NCBI GenBank assembly: GCA_000564995.1
Contig: JDFH01000006.1
Location: 1-64,000, forward strand
Direction: 5' to 3'
DNA from: Atopobium sp. ICM42b
GTDB taxonomy: Bacteria; Actinomycetota; Coriobacteriia; Coriobacteriales; Atopobiaceae
Length of the DNA: 64,000 nucleotides
The translations under genes were made by a program, and so were the position numbers. A model generated the notes under the pieces. The model had not been told where the DNA came from, did no database searches, and saw nothing but the letters and a program-made list of their open reading frames with translations. Below, in pieces: positions 1-8,246 of this stretch (the first letter of the stretch is position 1; every line of letters starts with the position of its first letter).

Positions 1-102
1 TGCGGGCATTTTACACATCTAATGACGATATTCTGCATGTTTTAGCTATTTTCAGCGTAATGTATACGTCTTTTTGACAGATTATCTGACTTAGGTGTGT
101 TT

Positions 103-148
103 TGAACTGCCTCCCATTTCTCGTGTCCAAGAAATGGGAGGCAGTTCA
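103..148. repeat. Perfect 19-bp inverted repeat (hairpin)
   Basis: Bases 103-121 are the exact reverse complement of 130-148, with an 8-base loop. The stem contains GAACTGCCTCCC. It lies just beyond the stop of the leftward GNAT gene, so it could end that transcript, but no T-run follows on either strand. It may instead be a transcript-end stabiliser or a small palindromic repeat. Confidence 0.75.
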
Positions 149-187
149 TTCACAGGCTCTCTTTTTGTTCAAAGCGTTTCTTGCTGT

Positions 188-685
188 CTATAAGGCTACA
201 AAATGAAATGCGTCACGAGGTGTTTTATCGTGTCCAACCACTTTGCCGCAATACACAAAACCAGCATGTGTAAGTGTTGTAGTCATAGCAACATTGGCTT
301 TATAAGTATCCGCGCGTACATTGGGATAGTTCTCACAAATCCATCTAAACATGTAGGTTGCAATTCCGCGACCTGTATATTTAACAGCTACTCGATGAAT
401 AACTACATAATCGAAGTCATTTATCCAGCTGCCTTCAGCAATATTGGTGTATGCATCATCTGGTCCCGCTAAAAGCGAAAAACAGCCAATGATTTCTTCA
501 GAGGTTTCATCTTCGGTGACTACAAAAAGGCCACATCTTTCATAATCAGCAACAGCGTCTTCTAAAAGAGGATAGTTCTCATTCCATTGAAACGTGTTAT
601 TTTGCTGATACATAGTCTGACGACCTGTGTCGTACAAATCTGCAACATCGCTGAGGTCTTTAGCAGCAGCTCTTCTGATATGCAT
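188..685 (-). CDS. GNAT-family N-acetyltransferase
   Basis: A 165-residue protein with the layout of a GNAT acyltransferase, transferring an acyl group from acyl-CoA to an unknown amine. The N-terminal IRRAAAKDLSDVADLY strand-helix is typical. The acetyl-CoA loop is near residues 100-115 (HRVAVKYTGRGIATYMF), where GRGIA is the Q/RxxGxG/A signature. Residues 130-150 form the usual late helix and beta-bulge. Its ATG overlaps the stop codon of the upstream mutarotase-like gene by one base (TAATG), so the two are probably translationally coupled. The substrate cannot be read from the sequence. Confidence 0.8.
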   Translation of the reverse strand: MHIRRAAAKDLSDVADLYDTGRQTMYQQNNTFQWNENYPLLEDAVADYERCGLFVVTEDETSEEIIGCFSLLAGPDDAYTNIAEGSWINDFDYVVIHRVAVKYTGRGIATYMFRWICENYPNVRADTYKANVAMTTTLTHAGFVYCGKVVGHDKTPRDAFHFVAL

Positions 686-1584
686 TAGAAGACTTTGACG
701 CTTAATGTTTTAGCAATATTTTGGCCAGGCTCAAGGCTTATGATGCCTGGCTTGTGCTCAAAGACGCCATCAGTGTCAACGGTATCTGCAATGCCACACC
801 ATGGCTCAAGAGCAACAAATGGACAACCAGGAGCAGCACTCCAAATGCCCAGATAATCAAAGCCTTCAAAGTCTATCTGAATGCCATGAGTCTCAGACGA
901 AGCTTCCGCATTAGCTGCAAGTGTAATGCGTCTATCAGGAACGTCCTCAAGCGTGATGGTCTTCTCGCGATCAATAAGCTCCCAAGATAGAGGAAGCGCG
1001 TCAGAGTCCACAACAAGCCTTTGTGGATTTGCGTAGTCACATAGACCCTCATCAGTAATAGAAGGGCCAAAGCTGGTCCAGGAGCGCGTAAACAAGAGGC
1101 GATACTGGTCCAAAGAGGCTGCCTCAACGCCGGGTACAGGAATATTGAACGCAGGATGTGCGCCAAGGGTAAACGGCAGCACAACGTTTCCCGTATTGGT
1201 GACCTCATATGTTTGCGTCAACGTATCGTCAGATACCGAGAAAATCAGTCTAAGTTCAAAGTCATAAGGGTAAGACGTACGAGTCTCTTCTGTGCTCCTT
1301 AACTGGAGCGTTACAGAAGAGGTGCTACGCTCGACAACCTCAAATTGGTTGAGGCGAGCAAGTCCATGACGGGCAAGAGATACGGTGCCTTCTGCAGACT
1401 CCGCTTTGCCGTCTTTAAGGACACCAACAATGGGGAAGAGGATGGGAGCACGTCTTGGCCACCAGTTGGAATCGCCTTGCCAGAGGTATTCCGACTCACC
1501 TTTGCGTAAGCTCATGAGCTGTGCACCCATGGTGTCAATTGAAGCGGTAAGGGAGCCGTTAGAAATAGAAATAATTTCAGACAT
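685..1584 (-). CDS. Aldose 1-epimerase / LacX-like protein
   Basis: A 299-residue protein of the galactose mutarotase-like superfamily, which interconverts anomers of aldoses or acts on sugar phosphates. It starts with ISNGSLTASIDTMGAQLMSL and has the early block EYLWQGDSNWWPRRAPILFPIVG, close to the LacX branch. A central His (GAHPAFNIPV) and a late Glu (LEPWCGI) sit where the family has its catalytic pair. The SD on the minus strand is GGAGGC ahead of the ATG. It lies downstream of pta, past a hairpin, and is coupled to the GNAT gene. The sugar substrate is unknown. Confidence 0.82.
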   Translation of the reverse strand: MSEIISISNGSLTASIDTMGAQLMSLRKGESEYLWQGDSNWWPRRAPILFPIVGVLKDGKAESAEGTVSLARHGLARLNQFEVVERSTSSVTLQLRSTEETRTSYPYDFELRLIFSVSDDTLTQTYEVTNTGNVVLPFTLGAHPAFNIPVPGVEAASLDQYRLLFTRSWTSFGPSITDEGLCDYANPQRLVVDSDALPLSWELIDREKTITLEDVPDRRITLAANAEASSETHGIQIDFEGFDYLGIWSAAPGCPFVALEPWCGIADTVDTDGVFEHKPGIISLEPGQNIAKTLSVKVF

Positions 1585-1604
1585 AGATGCCTCCAGCTAA
1601 AGAA

Positions 1605-1632
1605 TAAGCCAGCCTCTTTTGAGACTGGCTTA
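1605..1632 (-). terminator. Hairpin between pta and the mutarotase-like gene
   Basis: TAAGCCAG (1605-1612) pairs with CTGGCTTA (1625-1632). One mismatch and an inner CTC/GAG pairing close a TTTT loop. On the minus strand it is followed by a short T-rich stretch, so it may partly terminate or attenuate pta transcripts before the downstream gene. Confidence 0.5.
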
Positions 1633-1659
1633 GTATACCAAGTTAGAAGAGCAGAAAGA

Positions 1660-2640
1660 CTAGTTGTTGTCTGCCATCTGAGCCTGAACAGCAGTAATTG
1701 CAACAACACCAACAATGTCGTCAGCGGAGCAACCACGGGAGAGGTCGTTGACAGGACGGGCAATGCCCTGAAGGATTGGACCGTATGCCTCAGCACCACT
1801 GAAGCGCTGAACAAGCTTGTAGCCAATGTTGCCAGCCTCAAGGTTAGGGAAGACCAGGATGTTTGCGTTTCCTGCTACCTTAGAGAATGGAGCCTTGAGC
1901 TTACCAACCTCAGGAACAAGAGCTGCATCAAGCTGAAGATCGCCGTCGAGTGAAAGCTCAGCGTTCTTCTCGTGAGCAAGCTTTGTGGCCTCCTGGACCT
2001 TCTCGGCAGTTGAGCCTCCAGCAGAGCCCATAGTGGAGTAGGAGAGCATGGCAACGCGAGGCTCGTCGCTCATAAATGCGCGCCAAGAATCAGCGGAAGC
2101 AAGAGCAATCTCGGAGAGTTCCTCTGCAGATGGATCAATGTTAAGACCGCAGTCAGCAAAGAGCAGGGTGCCGTCCTCGCCAAAGTCCGTTGAAGTGCTC
2201 ATGATAAAGAATGCAGAAACAAGCTTGGTACCAGGAGCGGTCTTGATGATCTGCAGTGCAGGTCTTAGGGTGTTTGCAGTAGAGTGGCAAGCACCAGAAA
2301 CCAGACCGTCAGCATCGCCCATCTTGACCATCATGGTTGCAAAATAGGTAGCGTCATTCATCTGCTTGCGAGCTTCCTCAATGGTGACGCCCTTGCGAGC
2401 ACGAAGTTCAGCAAACTTCTGAGCATATGCCTCATGGCGCTCGTCAGTAGCAGGGTCTACTACCGTTGCGCCTGGAACATTAATCTGCTCAGGATCGCCC
2501 AGAATAATGACCTTTGCAATACCCTCTGCAACAATCTTCTGAGCTGCATCGATGGTACGCTGGTCCTCGCCCTCTGGAAGAACAATAGTCTTTACGTCGG
2601 ACTTAGCGGTTTCTTTCATACGGTCAAGAAACTTGCTCAT
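1660..2640 (-). CDS. pta: Phosphate acetyltransferase
   Basis: Converts acetyl-CoA and phosphate to acetyl phosphate and CoA, the first step of acetate/ATP formation from acetyl-CoA. A start at 2640 gives 326 residues, the usual short Pta length, and GGAG lies 8-9 bases upstream; an in-frame start 51 bases earlier has no SD. Family features include the N-terminal TIVLPEGEDQRTIDAAQ, the central SGACHSTANTLRPALQIIKT, and the C-terminal FPNLEAGNIGYKLVQRF. No acetate kinase gene is in the window. Together with pyruvate formate-lyase it points to mixed-acid fermentation with acetate. Confidence 0.95.
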   Translation of the reverse strand: MSKFLDRMKETAKSDVKTIVLPEGEDQRTIDAAQKIVAEGIAKVIILGDPEQINVPGATVVDPATDERHEAYAQKFAELRARKGVTIEEARKQMNDATYFATMMVKMGDADGLVSGACHSTANTLRPALQIIKTAPGTKLVSAFFIMSTSTDFGEDGTLLFADCGLNIDPSAEELSEIALASADSWRAFMSDEPRVAMLSYSTMGSAGGSTAEKVQEATKLAHEKNAELSLDGDLQLDAALVPEVGKLKAPFSKVAGNANILVFPNLEAGNIGYKLVQRFSGAEAYGPILQGIARPVNDLSRGCSADDIVGVVAITAVQAQMADNN

Positions 2641-2878
2641 GTGTCGTGCTCCAATCATACTTTGACATCTGTGCCTCGTTGAATTTTGCACTTCTCAGCT
2701 TGTAGTTTGTATAAAAGCTAGACACAAAAAGCTAAGAAATGCATTTTCACACCAGTTGAATATTTTACGCCTAACGGCAGAGCTTTGCGCCCCGCGTGGC
2801 TCACTTTATAGACGCGTGTTAAAATGAGTGAAGTTTCACATACAAATCCTGCGCACTTAGGCGCACACGGAGGTTTAC

Positions 2879-4081
2879 ATGTCTATCATTCATGGTCTTC
2901 CTGCCGGTTTTAACCCCGACAACTACGATGTTATTGTTGTTGGAGCTGGATATGCAGGCGCAGTTGTTGCTCGTCGTATGGCAGAAAACTGCAATTCAAA
3001 GGTAGCGATCTTTGAGCGCAGAAACCACATTGCCGGTAATGCTTACGATCGCCTTGATGACGCGGGCGTTCTTGTTCACGAGTACGGTCCACACATCTAT
3101 CACACCATGAGTGACCGCGTTCACCAGTTCCTCTCGCGCTTTACTGAGTGGACTAACTACCAGCATAAAGTTCTGGCTAACATTAACGGCCAGCTGATGC
3201 CGGTTCCTTTTAACCACCAGTCTTTGAAGCTTGCCTTTGGAGAAGAACGTGGCGAGAAACTCTATCAGAAGCTGGTTCTCACGTTTGGTGAGAACGTCAA
3301 AGTTCCTATCATGGAGCTGCGCGAGAAGAACGATCCAGATCTGGAAGAGATTGCTGACTACGTTTATGAGAACGTCTTCCTGCACTACACCATGAAGCAG
3401 TGGGGTAAGACTCCAGACCAGATTGACAAGTCCATCACAGGTCGCGTTCCAATCTTTGTCGGCGATGATGATCGTTACTTCCCAGGCGCAACCTATCAGG
3501 GCATGCCAAAAGAGGGCTACACCAAGCTCTTTGAGAACATGCTTGATCATGATTTGATTGAGGTCTTCCTAGATGTTGATGTCCGTGACATCATGAAGCT
3601 CACCGCTTCTAACGTGGCTGTTTGCGAGAAACCATTTGCAGGTGAGGTAATTTACACCGGCCCTCTGGATGAGCTCTTCAACCTTGATCAGGGCGCTCTG
3701 CCATATCGTACGCTTGATATGCAGTTTGAGACACTTGACCAGGATCAGTTCCAACCTGTTGGTACTGTTAATTACACCACCAGTGAGGACTTTACTCGCA
3801 TCACTGAGTTCAAGCATATGACTGGTCAGGTTCTTCCTGGTAAAACAACCATCATGCGTGAGTATTCACACGCATATGTTCCAGAGAGTGGTCAGACCCC
3901 TTATTACGCTATTCTCGAGCCAGAAAATCAGGAGCTCTATCGTTCTTACAAGGAGCGCACTTCTGGCATTCTGAACTTCCACGCAGTTGGTCGCCTTGCT
4001 GAGTATCGTTACTACGATATGGATGGCGTTGTTGCTTCTGCACTGGAACTTTCTGACGAGCTTATTGCTCATCAGGCATAG
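2879..4081 (+). CDS. glf: UDP-galactopyranose mutase
   Basis: FAD enzyme that converts UDP-galactopyranose to UDP-galactofuranose, the donor for galactofuranose-containing surface glycans. 400 residues. The N-terminal Rossmann FAD motif is VVVGAGYAGAVVAR with a GxGxxG spacing near residues 21-27. It is followed by FERRNHIAGNAYD and YGPHIYHT, both hallmark blocks of Glf. The conserved C-terminal EYRYYDMD block is present. The SD ACGGAGG precedes the ATG. The glycosyltransferase follows after 9 bases, so the two form a surface-polysaccharide operon. Confidence 0.95.
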   Translation: MSIIHGLPAGFNPDNYDVIVVGAGYAGAVVARRMAENCNSKVAIFERRNHIAGNAYDRLDDAGVLVHEYGPHIYHTMSDRVHQFLSRFTEWTNYQHKVLANINGQLMPVPFNHQSLKLAFGEERGEKLYQKLVLTFGENVKVPIMELREKNDPDLEEIADYVYENVFLHYTMKQWGKTPDQIDKSITGRVPIFVGDDDRYFPGATYQGMPKEGYTKLFENMLDHDLIEVFLDVDVRDIMKLTASNVAVCEKPFAGEVIYTGPLDELFNLDQGALPYRTLDMQFETLDQDQFQPVGTVNYTTSEDFTRITEFKHMTGQVLPGKTTIMREYSHAYVPESGQTPYYAILEPENQELYRSYKERTSGILNFHAVGRLAEYRYYDMDGVVASALELSDELIAHQA

Positions 4082-4090
4082 GGAGCTTGC

Positions 4091-5125
4091 ATGAAAAAGA
4101 CAATCACTTTTGGTATTCCATGCTATAACTCTTCGGAGTACATGGATCACTGCATTGAGTCAATTCTTGAGGGCTCTGATTACGCTGATGACGTGCAGAT
4201 TGTTATTGTTGATGATGGTTCTGTAAAAGATGACACTGCTGCTAAAGCTGACGCTTGGCAGGAGCGTCATCCAAACATCATCAAAGCAGTTCATCAAGAA
4301 AACGGCGGCCACGGCATAGCTGTTATGAAGGCCGTTTCTCATGCTGATGGTGTGTACTTCAAAAACATTGACTCAGATGACTGGGTAGATGGCGATGCTT
4401 TGAAGACCTTCCTTCAGCAGCTTCGTACCTTTATTGCCTCTGACAATCCCGTTGACCTGGTTCTCTCTAACTACGTCTACGAGCACGTTGAGGACAACAC
4501 CCAGAACTTTGTAGACTATCGCGACGCTGTTCCTACCAACAAGATTATTGGTTGGGACGAGATTGGCCGCTTCAAGCTGTCTCAGTACCTTCTGATGCAT
4601 GCAATTACGTACCGCGTTGAAGTTCTGCGCTCTGCAAATATTCAGATGCCTGAACACACTTTCTATGTAGATAACGTCTACGCCTATGTTCCATTCCCTA
4701 AGGTAAAGACTATCTACTACGTTGACGTTGACCTGTATCGTTATTTCATTGGTCGAGACGATCAATCAGTTAACGAGAAGGTCTTAACAAGTCGTGTTGA
4801 TCACTACTGGCGCGTAGCGCGCAATATGATGCACGCATATCACATTTACGACGACATCTCTTCTCCACGCCTTCAGACGTACATGATGAGCTACTTCACT
4901 ATCATCATGGCAATTTGCTCAGTCTTCTCTAAGATGAGTGACCGTGAAGATGCTATGGACCAGCTTGAGGAGCTCTGGGATGAGCTTCGCGCTTACGATA
5001 AGAAGATGTACCGCAAGGCTCGCTATGGCCTTGTTGGCACCGCCACAAACCTTCCTGGCAAGATTGGTAAGACAGTCACCATCGGTGGTTACCGTGTAGC
5101 TCAGAAGGTTGTTAAGTTCAACTAA
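4091..5125 (+). CDS. Family 2 glycosyltransferase
   Basis: A 344-residue GT2 (GT-A fold) protein that moves a sugar from a nucleotide donor to a growing glycan. The start ITFGIPCYNSSEYMDHCIESIL, the motif VIVDDGS (about residues 37-43) and the metal-binding NIDSDDWVDGDAL block are diagnostic. The C-terminal third lacks clear membrane spans. Its placement 9 bases after glf suggests, but does not prove, that it uses UDP-galactofuranose or builds the same polymer. A strong terminator follows. Confidence 0.88.
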   Translation: MKKTITFGIPCYNSSEYMDHCIESILEGSDYADDVQIVIVDDGSVKDDTAAKADAWQERHPNIIKAVHQENGGHGIAVMKAVSHADGVYFKNIDSDDWVDGDALKTFLQQLRTFIASDNPVDLVLSNYVYEHVEDNTQNFVDYRDAVPTNKIIGWDEIGRFKLSQYLLMHAITYRVEVLRSANIQMPEHTFYVDNVYAYVPFPKVKTIYYVDVDLYRYFIGRDDQSVNEKVLTSRVDHYWRVARNMMHAYHIYDDISSPRLQTYMMSYFTIIMAICSVFSKMSDREDAMDQLEELWDELRAYDKKMYRKARYGLVGTATNLPGKIGKTVTIGGYRVAQKVVKFN

Positions 5126-5150
5126 ACGGTTGAGCATAGCCAAAAAGTAC

Positions 5151-5190
5151 AAACCCTCGTATCTAAGGTGATACGAGGGTTTTCCTTTAT
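5151..5190. terminator. Bidirectional terminator between glycosyltransferase and maf
   Basis: AAACCCTCGTATC (5151-5163) pairs perfectly with 5170-5182 around a 6-base loop, followed by TTTTCCTTT on the plus strand. On the minus strand it is followed by a T-rich run, so it can also end the convergent maf transcript. Confidence 0.9.
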
Positions 5191-5203
5191 CAATAGAGGT
5201 GCT

Positions 5204-5866
5204 TTAATGCTTACGTCCTGCAAGAGCGTGCTCTAGATAGTCATGATTACCGGTAAATTTAACCAGCTCGCGAGAAAGCAAAGAGACGGGGAGCCCCACG
5301 ACATTCTCGTAATCTCCCTGAATGCTCTGAACTAGATAGCGACCATTTCCCTGAATGCCGTAAGCTCCAGCCTTGTCCATTGGCTCACCAGAAGCAACGT
5401 AGGCAGCAATCTCGTCTTCGGAGAGTTCAAAGAACGTGACGTCAGTAGTCTCCACAAACGCTACGGCAACAACAGAGGGTGCTCCGTCAGGAGAAGGAGA
5501 TTTGAAAGCCTTAAAGCGACGCAGGGCAACACCAGTGGATACGTGGTGAGTCTGACCAGAAAGCTTAGTAAGCATGCGTTTGGCGTCTTCAGCATTTGTA
5601 GGCTTGCCAAAAACTTGACCGTCATCTGTCCAGACAATGGTATCTGCGGCAAGCACGATTTCATTGTTGAGCTGCTCAAAGTTAGGCTGCTCCATGAGCT
5701 TATAACACACTGCAATGGCCTTTTCCTGAGCCAAGCGCTTTACCAGCGCAAGGGGTTTCTCGTCAACTTTTTGAGCTTCATCAATATCAGCTGGCATAAC
5801 CTGTGGATCTATTCCCATAGACTGCATAAGCTCAAGGCGCCTAGGGGATTGTGATGCAAGAATCAT
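5204..5866 (-). CDS. maf: Maf-family nucleotide pyrophosphatase
   Basis: House-cleaning nucleoside triphosphate pyrophosphatase of the Maf/YhdE family, hydrolysing dTTP/UTP or modified NTPs to the monophosphate. The start at 5866 (ILASQSPRRLELM immediately after Met) has AGGA 8 bases upstream and gives 220 residues; earlier in-frame starts lack an SD. Motifs: SxSPRR at the N-terminus, the central ADTIVWTDDGQVFGKP block, and the QTHHVSTGVAL segment. It is downstream of the ferredoxin gene but separated from it by a terminator. Confidence 0.92.
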   Translation of the reverse strand: MILASQSPRRLELMQSMGIDPQVMPADIDEAQKVDEKPLALVKRLAQEKAIAVCYKLMEQPNFEQLNNEIVLAADTIVWTDDGQVFGKPTNAEDAKRMLTKLSGQTHHVSTGVALRRFKAFKSPSPDGAPSVVAVAFVETTDVTFFELSEDEIAAYVASGEPMDKAGAYGIQGNGRYLVQSIQGDYENVVGLPVSLLSRELVKFTGNHDYLEHALAGRKH

Positions 5867-5902
5867 ATGTGTTCCTATCATTTGAGGTTTTGCTGATACT
5901 GT

Positions 5903-5944
5903 ACCCAAAAAAGAAGCCTGATAGGCGAGAAACCCATCAGGCTT
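5903..5944 (-). terminator. Ferredoxin-gene terminator carrying GGCGAGAAACCC in its loop
   Basis: AAGCCTGAT (5914-5922) and ATCAGGCTT (5936-5944) form a 9-bp stem. On the minus strand it is followed by CTTTTTT, a standard intrinsic terminator. The 13-base loop is almost entirely the recurrent word GGCGAGAAACCC (5924-5935). Confidence 0.88.
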
Positions 5945-5975
5945 ACATACTAAGAAAGAAAAGCTAAGCTAAAAA

Positions 5976-6161
5976 CTAGTCAAGCTCAATAGCGGTGACT
6001 GGGCAGCCATCACAAGCCTCCTGTGCTGCGTCCTCTGCAGCCTCAGGAACCTCTTCCTCAATAGCGTGAGCAAGACCGTCCTCGCCGATCTCGAATACCT
6101 CAGGAGCAGTGCTCTCGCAGAGACCGCAACCGATGCAATCCTCATTAACTGTTGCCTTCAT
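5976..6161 (-). CDS. Single-cluster 4Fe-4S ferredoxin
   Basis: A 61-residue acidic electron carrier. Cys9, Cys12 and Cys15 (CIGCGLC) and Cys53 followed by Pro (CDGCP) are the four ligands of one 4Fe-4S cluster. Cys50 is an extra cysteine, and the second cluster of 8Fe ferredoxins is absent. The start at 6161 is set by GGAGAGG upstream; the upstream in-frame extension is not needed. The partner enzyme is unknown. It is monocistronic, with its own terminator. Confidence 0.93.
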   Translation of the reverse strand: MKATVNEDCIGCGLCESTAPEVFEIGEDGLAHAIEEEVPEAAEDAAQEACDGCPVTAIELD

Positions 6162-6352
6162 AATACATTCCTCTCCGTATCTCGAGCCCCTTACTCGAGT
6201 AATACTTATCTTGCATTCAAGAGTACTTGATTGCAATGTATTTTTTACACGTTTCTTTGCTGTTATGCAACAACAAAGGCGTAGATAATTGAAAGAACAT
6301 TACTTGAAGTAGTAAGTGCACATCTGACCTGCATATATAAAAGGTTTAATTT

Positions 6353-6380
6353 TTAGTACAACCGCTCCAATTAGTACAAC
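6353..6380. repeat. Direct repeat TTAGTACAAC x2
   Basis: The 10-base word occurs at 6353-6362 and 6371-6380, 18 bases apart start to start, in the gap between ferredoxin and the GNAT gene. Near-helical spacing could suit a repressor, but there is no other support. Confidence 0.4.
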
Positions 6381-6400
6381 TGTCTTATTGAGGAACTCTT

Positions 6401-6886
6401 TTATAGCTCTTTTTTGAGCATGATAAATTCGCTAGTTCTGTACTCTTCAACAAATCCATTCTTTAGAAACATCGTGACTGATGGATTGTCTATGGCAATA
6501 TCATCATAGAGCTGCTTAATGCCATTCTGTTTAGCTGCATCACAGAGCAAATTTAATCCAATGCTGCCGTAGCCCATTTTTCTATATGGTGCGTAGACTA
6601 AGACGTCTGCAAGATAAATATTCTTATCGCTATCAAAGTGATAGGCGACCTCTCCAATAAAATGATCGCCGCTATCCATTAAATACCTGTAATAACGTTT
6701 ATTCTCGTGTTTTACAATCCAGTAATCATACCAGCCTTGCCACACTTCTTTTGGAAAAGGAATTGTTCCTCCCCAGGCATGGTTATATGACATCGTTTCT
6801 TCGTCTACCATCATCTTCTGGCGAAACCAAAGATCTTCTAAAGACGGTGTATATAGGGTAATAGGACTTTTACATTCTTCTTTCAT
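6401..6886 (-). CDS. GNAT-family N-acetyltransferase
   Basis: Resembles RimJ/RimL-type GNAT acetyltransferases. It has 161 residues from the ATG at 6886; a GTG at 6928 would add 14 residues, and neither start has a strong SD. The acetyl-CoA site is DVLVYAPYRKMGYGSIGLNLL, with the RxxGxG loop. The later DDIAIDNPSVTMFLKNGF is the typical N-x-x-S-xxx-a-x-k-x-GF element. It begins the AT-rich accessory stretch and follows a broken RDD gene. Substrate unknown. Confidence 0.78.
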   Translation of the reverse strand: MKEECKSPITLYTPSLEDLWFRQKMMVDEETMSYNHAWGGTIPFPKEVWQGWYDYWIVKHENKRYYRYLMDSGDHFIGEVAYHFDSDKNIYLADVLVYAPYRKMGYGSIGLNLLCDAAKQNGIKQLYDDIAIDNPSVTMFLKNGFVEEYRTSEFIMLKKEL

Positions 6887-6939
6887 CAGCAGGTCCACGC
6901 GCCCTTTTCTTGTCTGTTTTGGAACCACATTTGATGTTC

Positions 6940-7376
6940 TTAAATGTCTTTTTCAGCCTCCGCTTGAGTTTCCGCTTGAGTTTCCACCGTATTAGTTTCA
7001 GTGGGCTGTTCATTTTGCACTGTGCTTGTGTAGTAGGAGCCAGACAGTCGATCAAACAAGAATCGTTTGTTCATCAGCATCAGTACAACGGTAATAATAA
7101 AAAAAAGAATTAAAGCCGCAAACATAATGGGAAATAGTGCAAGGAAAAGCATCGAGTCTGGAGTCTTATTAAATTCATTAGTCAAAAACAATAGACCGTC
7201 AGGAATTAGATAGAAATAGCTCGTAATGAACAATCCTCTAAGCATAGTGCGAGAAATTCTTTGTTTCTCGTTTGAGAGCTTAAAACGCAATAAAGCGCTA
7301 CCAAGCGTTTTGCCATTAAAGAGTGGGATTACGGCAAAGTAGGGTTTATATACAGTGCAATATGTTCAATTCTCAT
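6940..7376 (-). pseudogene. Frameshifted RDD-like membrane protein
   Basis: The readable frame (from about 7327 to 6940) encodes PLFNGKTLGSALLRFKLS, two hydrophobic segments and FLFDRLSGSYY, matching the C-terminal half of an RDD-domain membrane protein. It has no ATG/GTG start of its own. A well-placed ATG at 7376 with GAGGAG upstream reads 15 codons and then stops. Removing one TA from the TATATA tract (7347-7352) would join this ATG to the RDD frame without a stop. This suggests a 2-base slippage frameshift. Even the repaired gene would lack the usual N-terminal transmembrane segment, so it may be a remnant. Confidence 0.6.
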
Positions 7377-7441
7377 AGCTGTCTCCTCAAACTTTAAAGG
7401 TGTTTGTTCTATCGTTTACCTTCTTACTTTTAAACAAAGAA

Positions 7442-7777
7442 TTACTCATTCAAATTGATTCTATTTAACACTTTGAGCTGATCGCGCTTTGCGTAAATGA
7501 CATTCAAGATATATACCTTGCCAGATGGAACATCCAGCCTGTAATAAACGTAAAAGTTCTTAACAATGATTTTCCGCACACCTTTGGAGCGCCACGGTTC
7601 TGGTTCTACAGGAGCAATGCTGGAGGCCATATAGGTAAGTTTTTGCATCTCTTCTTGAAGTGTTCGAATATAGTTCAGCGCTACATCTGGAACCAACAGA
7701 GTGCGTGCAATATAGTCTCTGATTTCAAAAAGATCTGCTTCGGCATCCGGTGTGACGATAATGTCATAGGAGTCCAC
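7442..7777 (-). CDS. RelE/ParE-type toxin
   Basis: A 111-residue small basic protein of the RelE/ParE superfamily. It has the N-terminal YDIIVTPDAEADLFEIRDYIA strand-helix, then GVRKIIVKNFYVYYRLD and VYILNVIYAKRDQ, where family members carry their core beta strands and catalytic or binding residues. GTG start immediately after the antitoxin stop (TAAGTG), with AGGAG about 10 bases upstream inside the antitoxin gene. The family includes ribosome-dependent mRNA endonucleases and gyrase inhibitors; which applies here cannot be told. Confidence 0.88.
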   Translation of the reverse strand: MDSYDIIVTPDAEADLFEIRDYIARTLLVPDVALNYIRTLQEEMQKLTYMASSIAPVEPEPWRSKGVRKIIVKNFYVYYRLDVPSGKVYILNVIYAKRDQLKVLNRINLNE

Positions 7778-8074
7778 TTATTTCAGACTCCTTTCTAACT
7801 CAGTAAACACTTCGTTCATTGGCTTACCCTCACCAGAGAGCGATTGGATATAGCTATGCTGAAGTTTTGCATTAAGCTCAGTATCTGACATTTCATCTAG
7901 AGCTCTTGGTTTTGACGGGATTGTTAGAGAAAAAGGAATGCCATGACGATAAATAATCTGACGATAAAGGGAATTAATGACAACGGAAACAGGAATACCA
8001 AGTTTCTGAAGGATGTCTTCTGCTTCGACTTTTACATTATTTTCAACGCGGGCGCTTACAGTTGTATCTTTCAT
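7778..8074 (-). CDS. RelB/DinJ-type antitoxin
   Basis: A 98-residue partner of the adjacent toxin. The N-terminal TTVSARVENNVKVEAEDIL followed by LGIPVSVVINSLYRQII is the ribbon-helix-helix DNA-binding region of the RelB/DinJ family. The C-terminal charged region should wrap the toxin. Strong SD (AGGAGG). It is the first gene of the pair and is expected to repress its own promoter through the inverted repeat just upstream. Confidence 0.9.
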   Translation of the reverse strand: MKDTTVSARVENNVKVEAEDILQKLGIPVSVVINSLYRQIIYRHGIPFSLTIPSKPRALDEMSDTELNAKLQHSYIQSLSGEGKPMNEVFTELERSLK

Positions 8075-8102
8075 ATCAACACCTCCTAGTAAGTATATTG
8101 TA

Positions 8103-8141
8103 ATGCATTGTCTTGCAATTTGCGAGACAATGCATATTATA
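8103..8141 (-). promoter_or_regulatory. Toxin-antitoxin operator/promoter
   Basis: ATGCATTGTCT (8103-8113) and AGACAATGCAT (8125-8135) are perfect 11-bp arms with an 11-base spacer, about 30-65 bases before the antitoxin start. On the minus strand TATAAT reads from 8141 to 8136, partly overlapping the outer arm. Autoregulation by the RHH antitoxin is the likely role. Confidence 0.75.
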
Positions 8142-8246
8142 CAGTCTACGGATAATCTTTCAGATAATTTCGAAAATCAGCTATATCTTTTGCGCATATT
8201 TCATGAACTGCCGTATCTTTCAGTCGTTTTTGGTCGAATTGACATT

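Noticed and set aside
7290..7290. TTG start for the RDD-like gene
   Set aside because: No SD, and the domain clearly extends upstream of it; the frameshift explanation is better.
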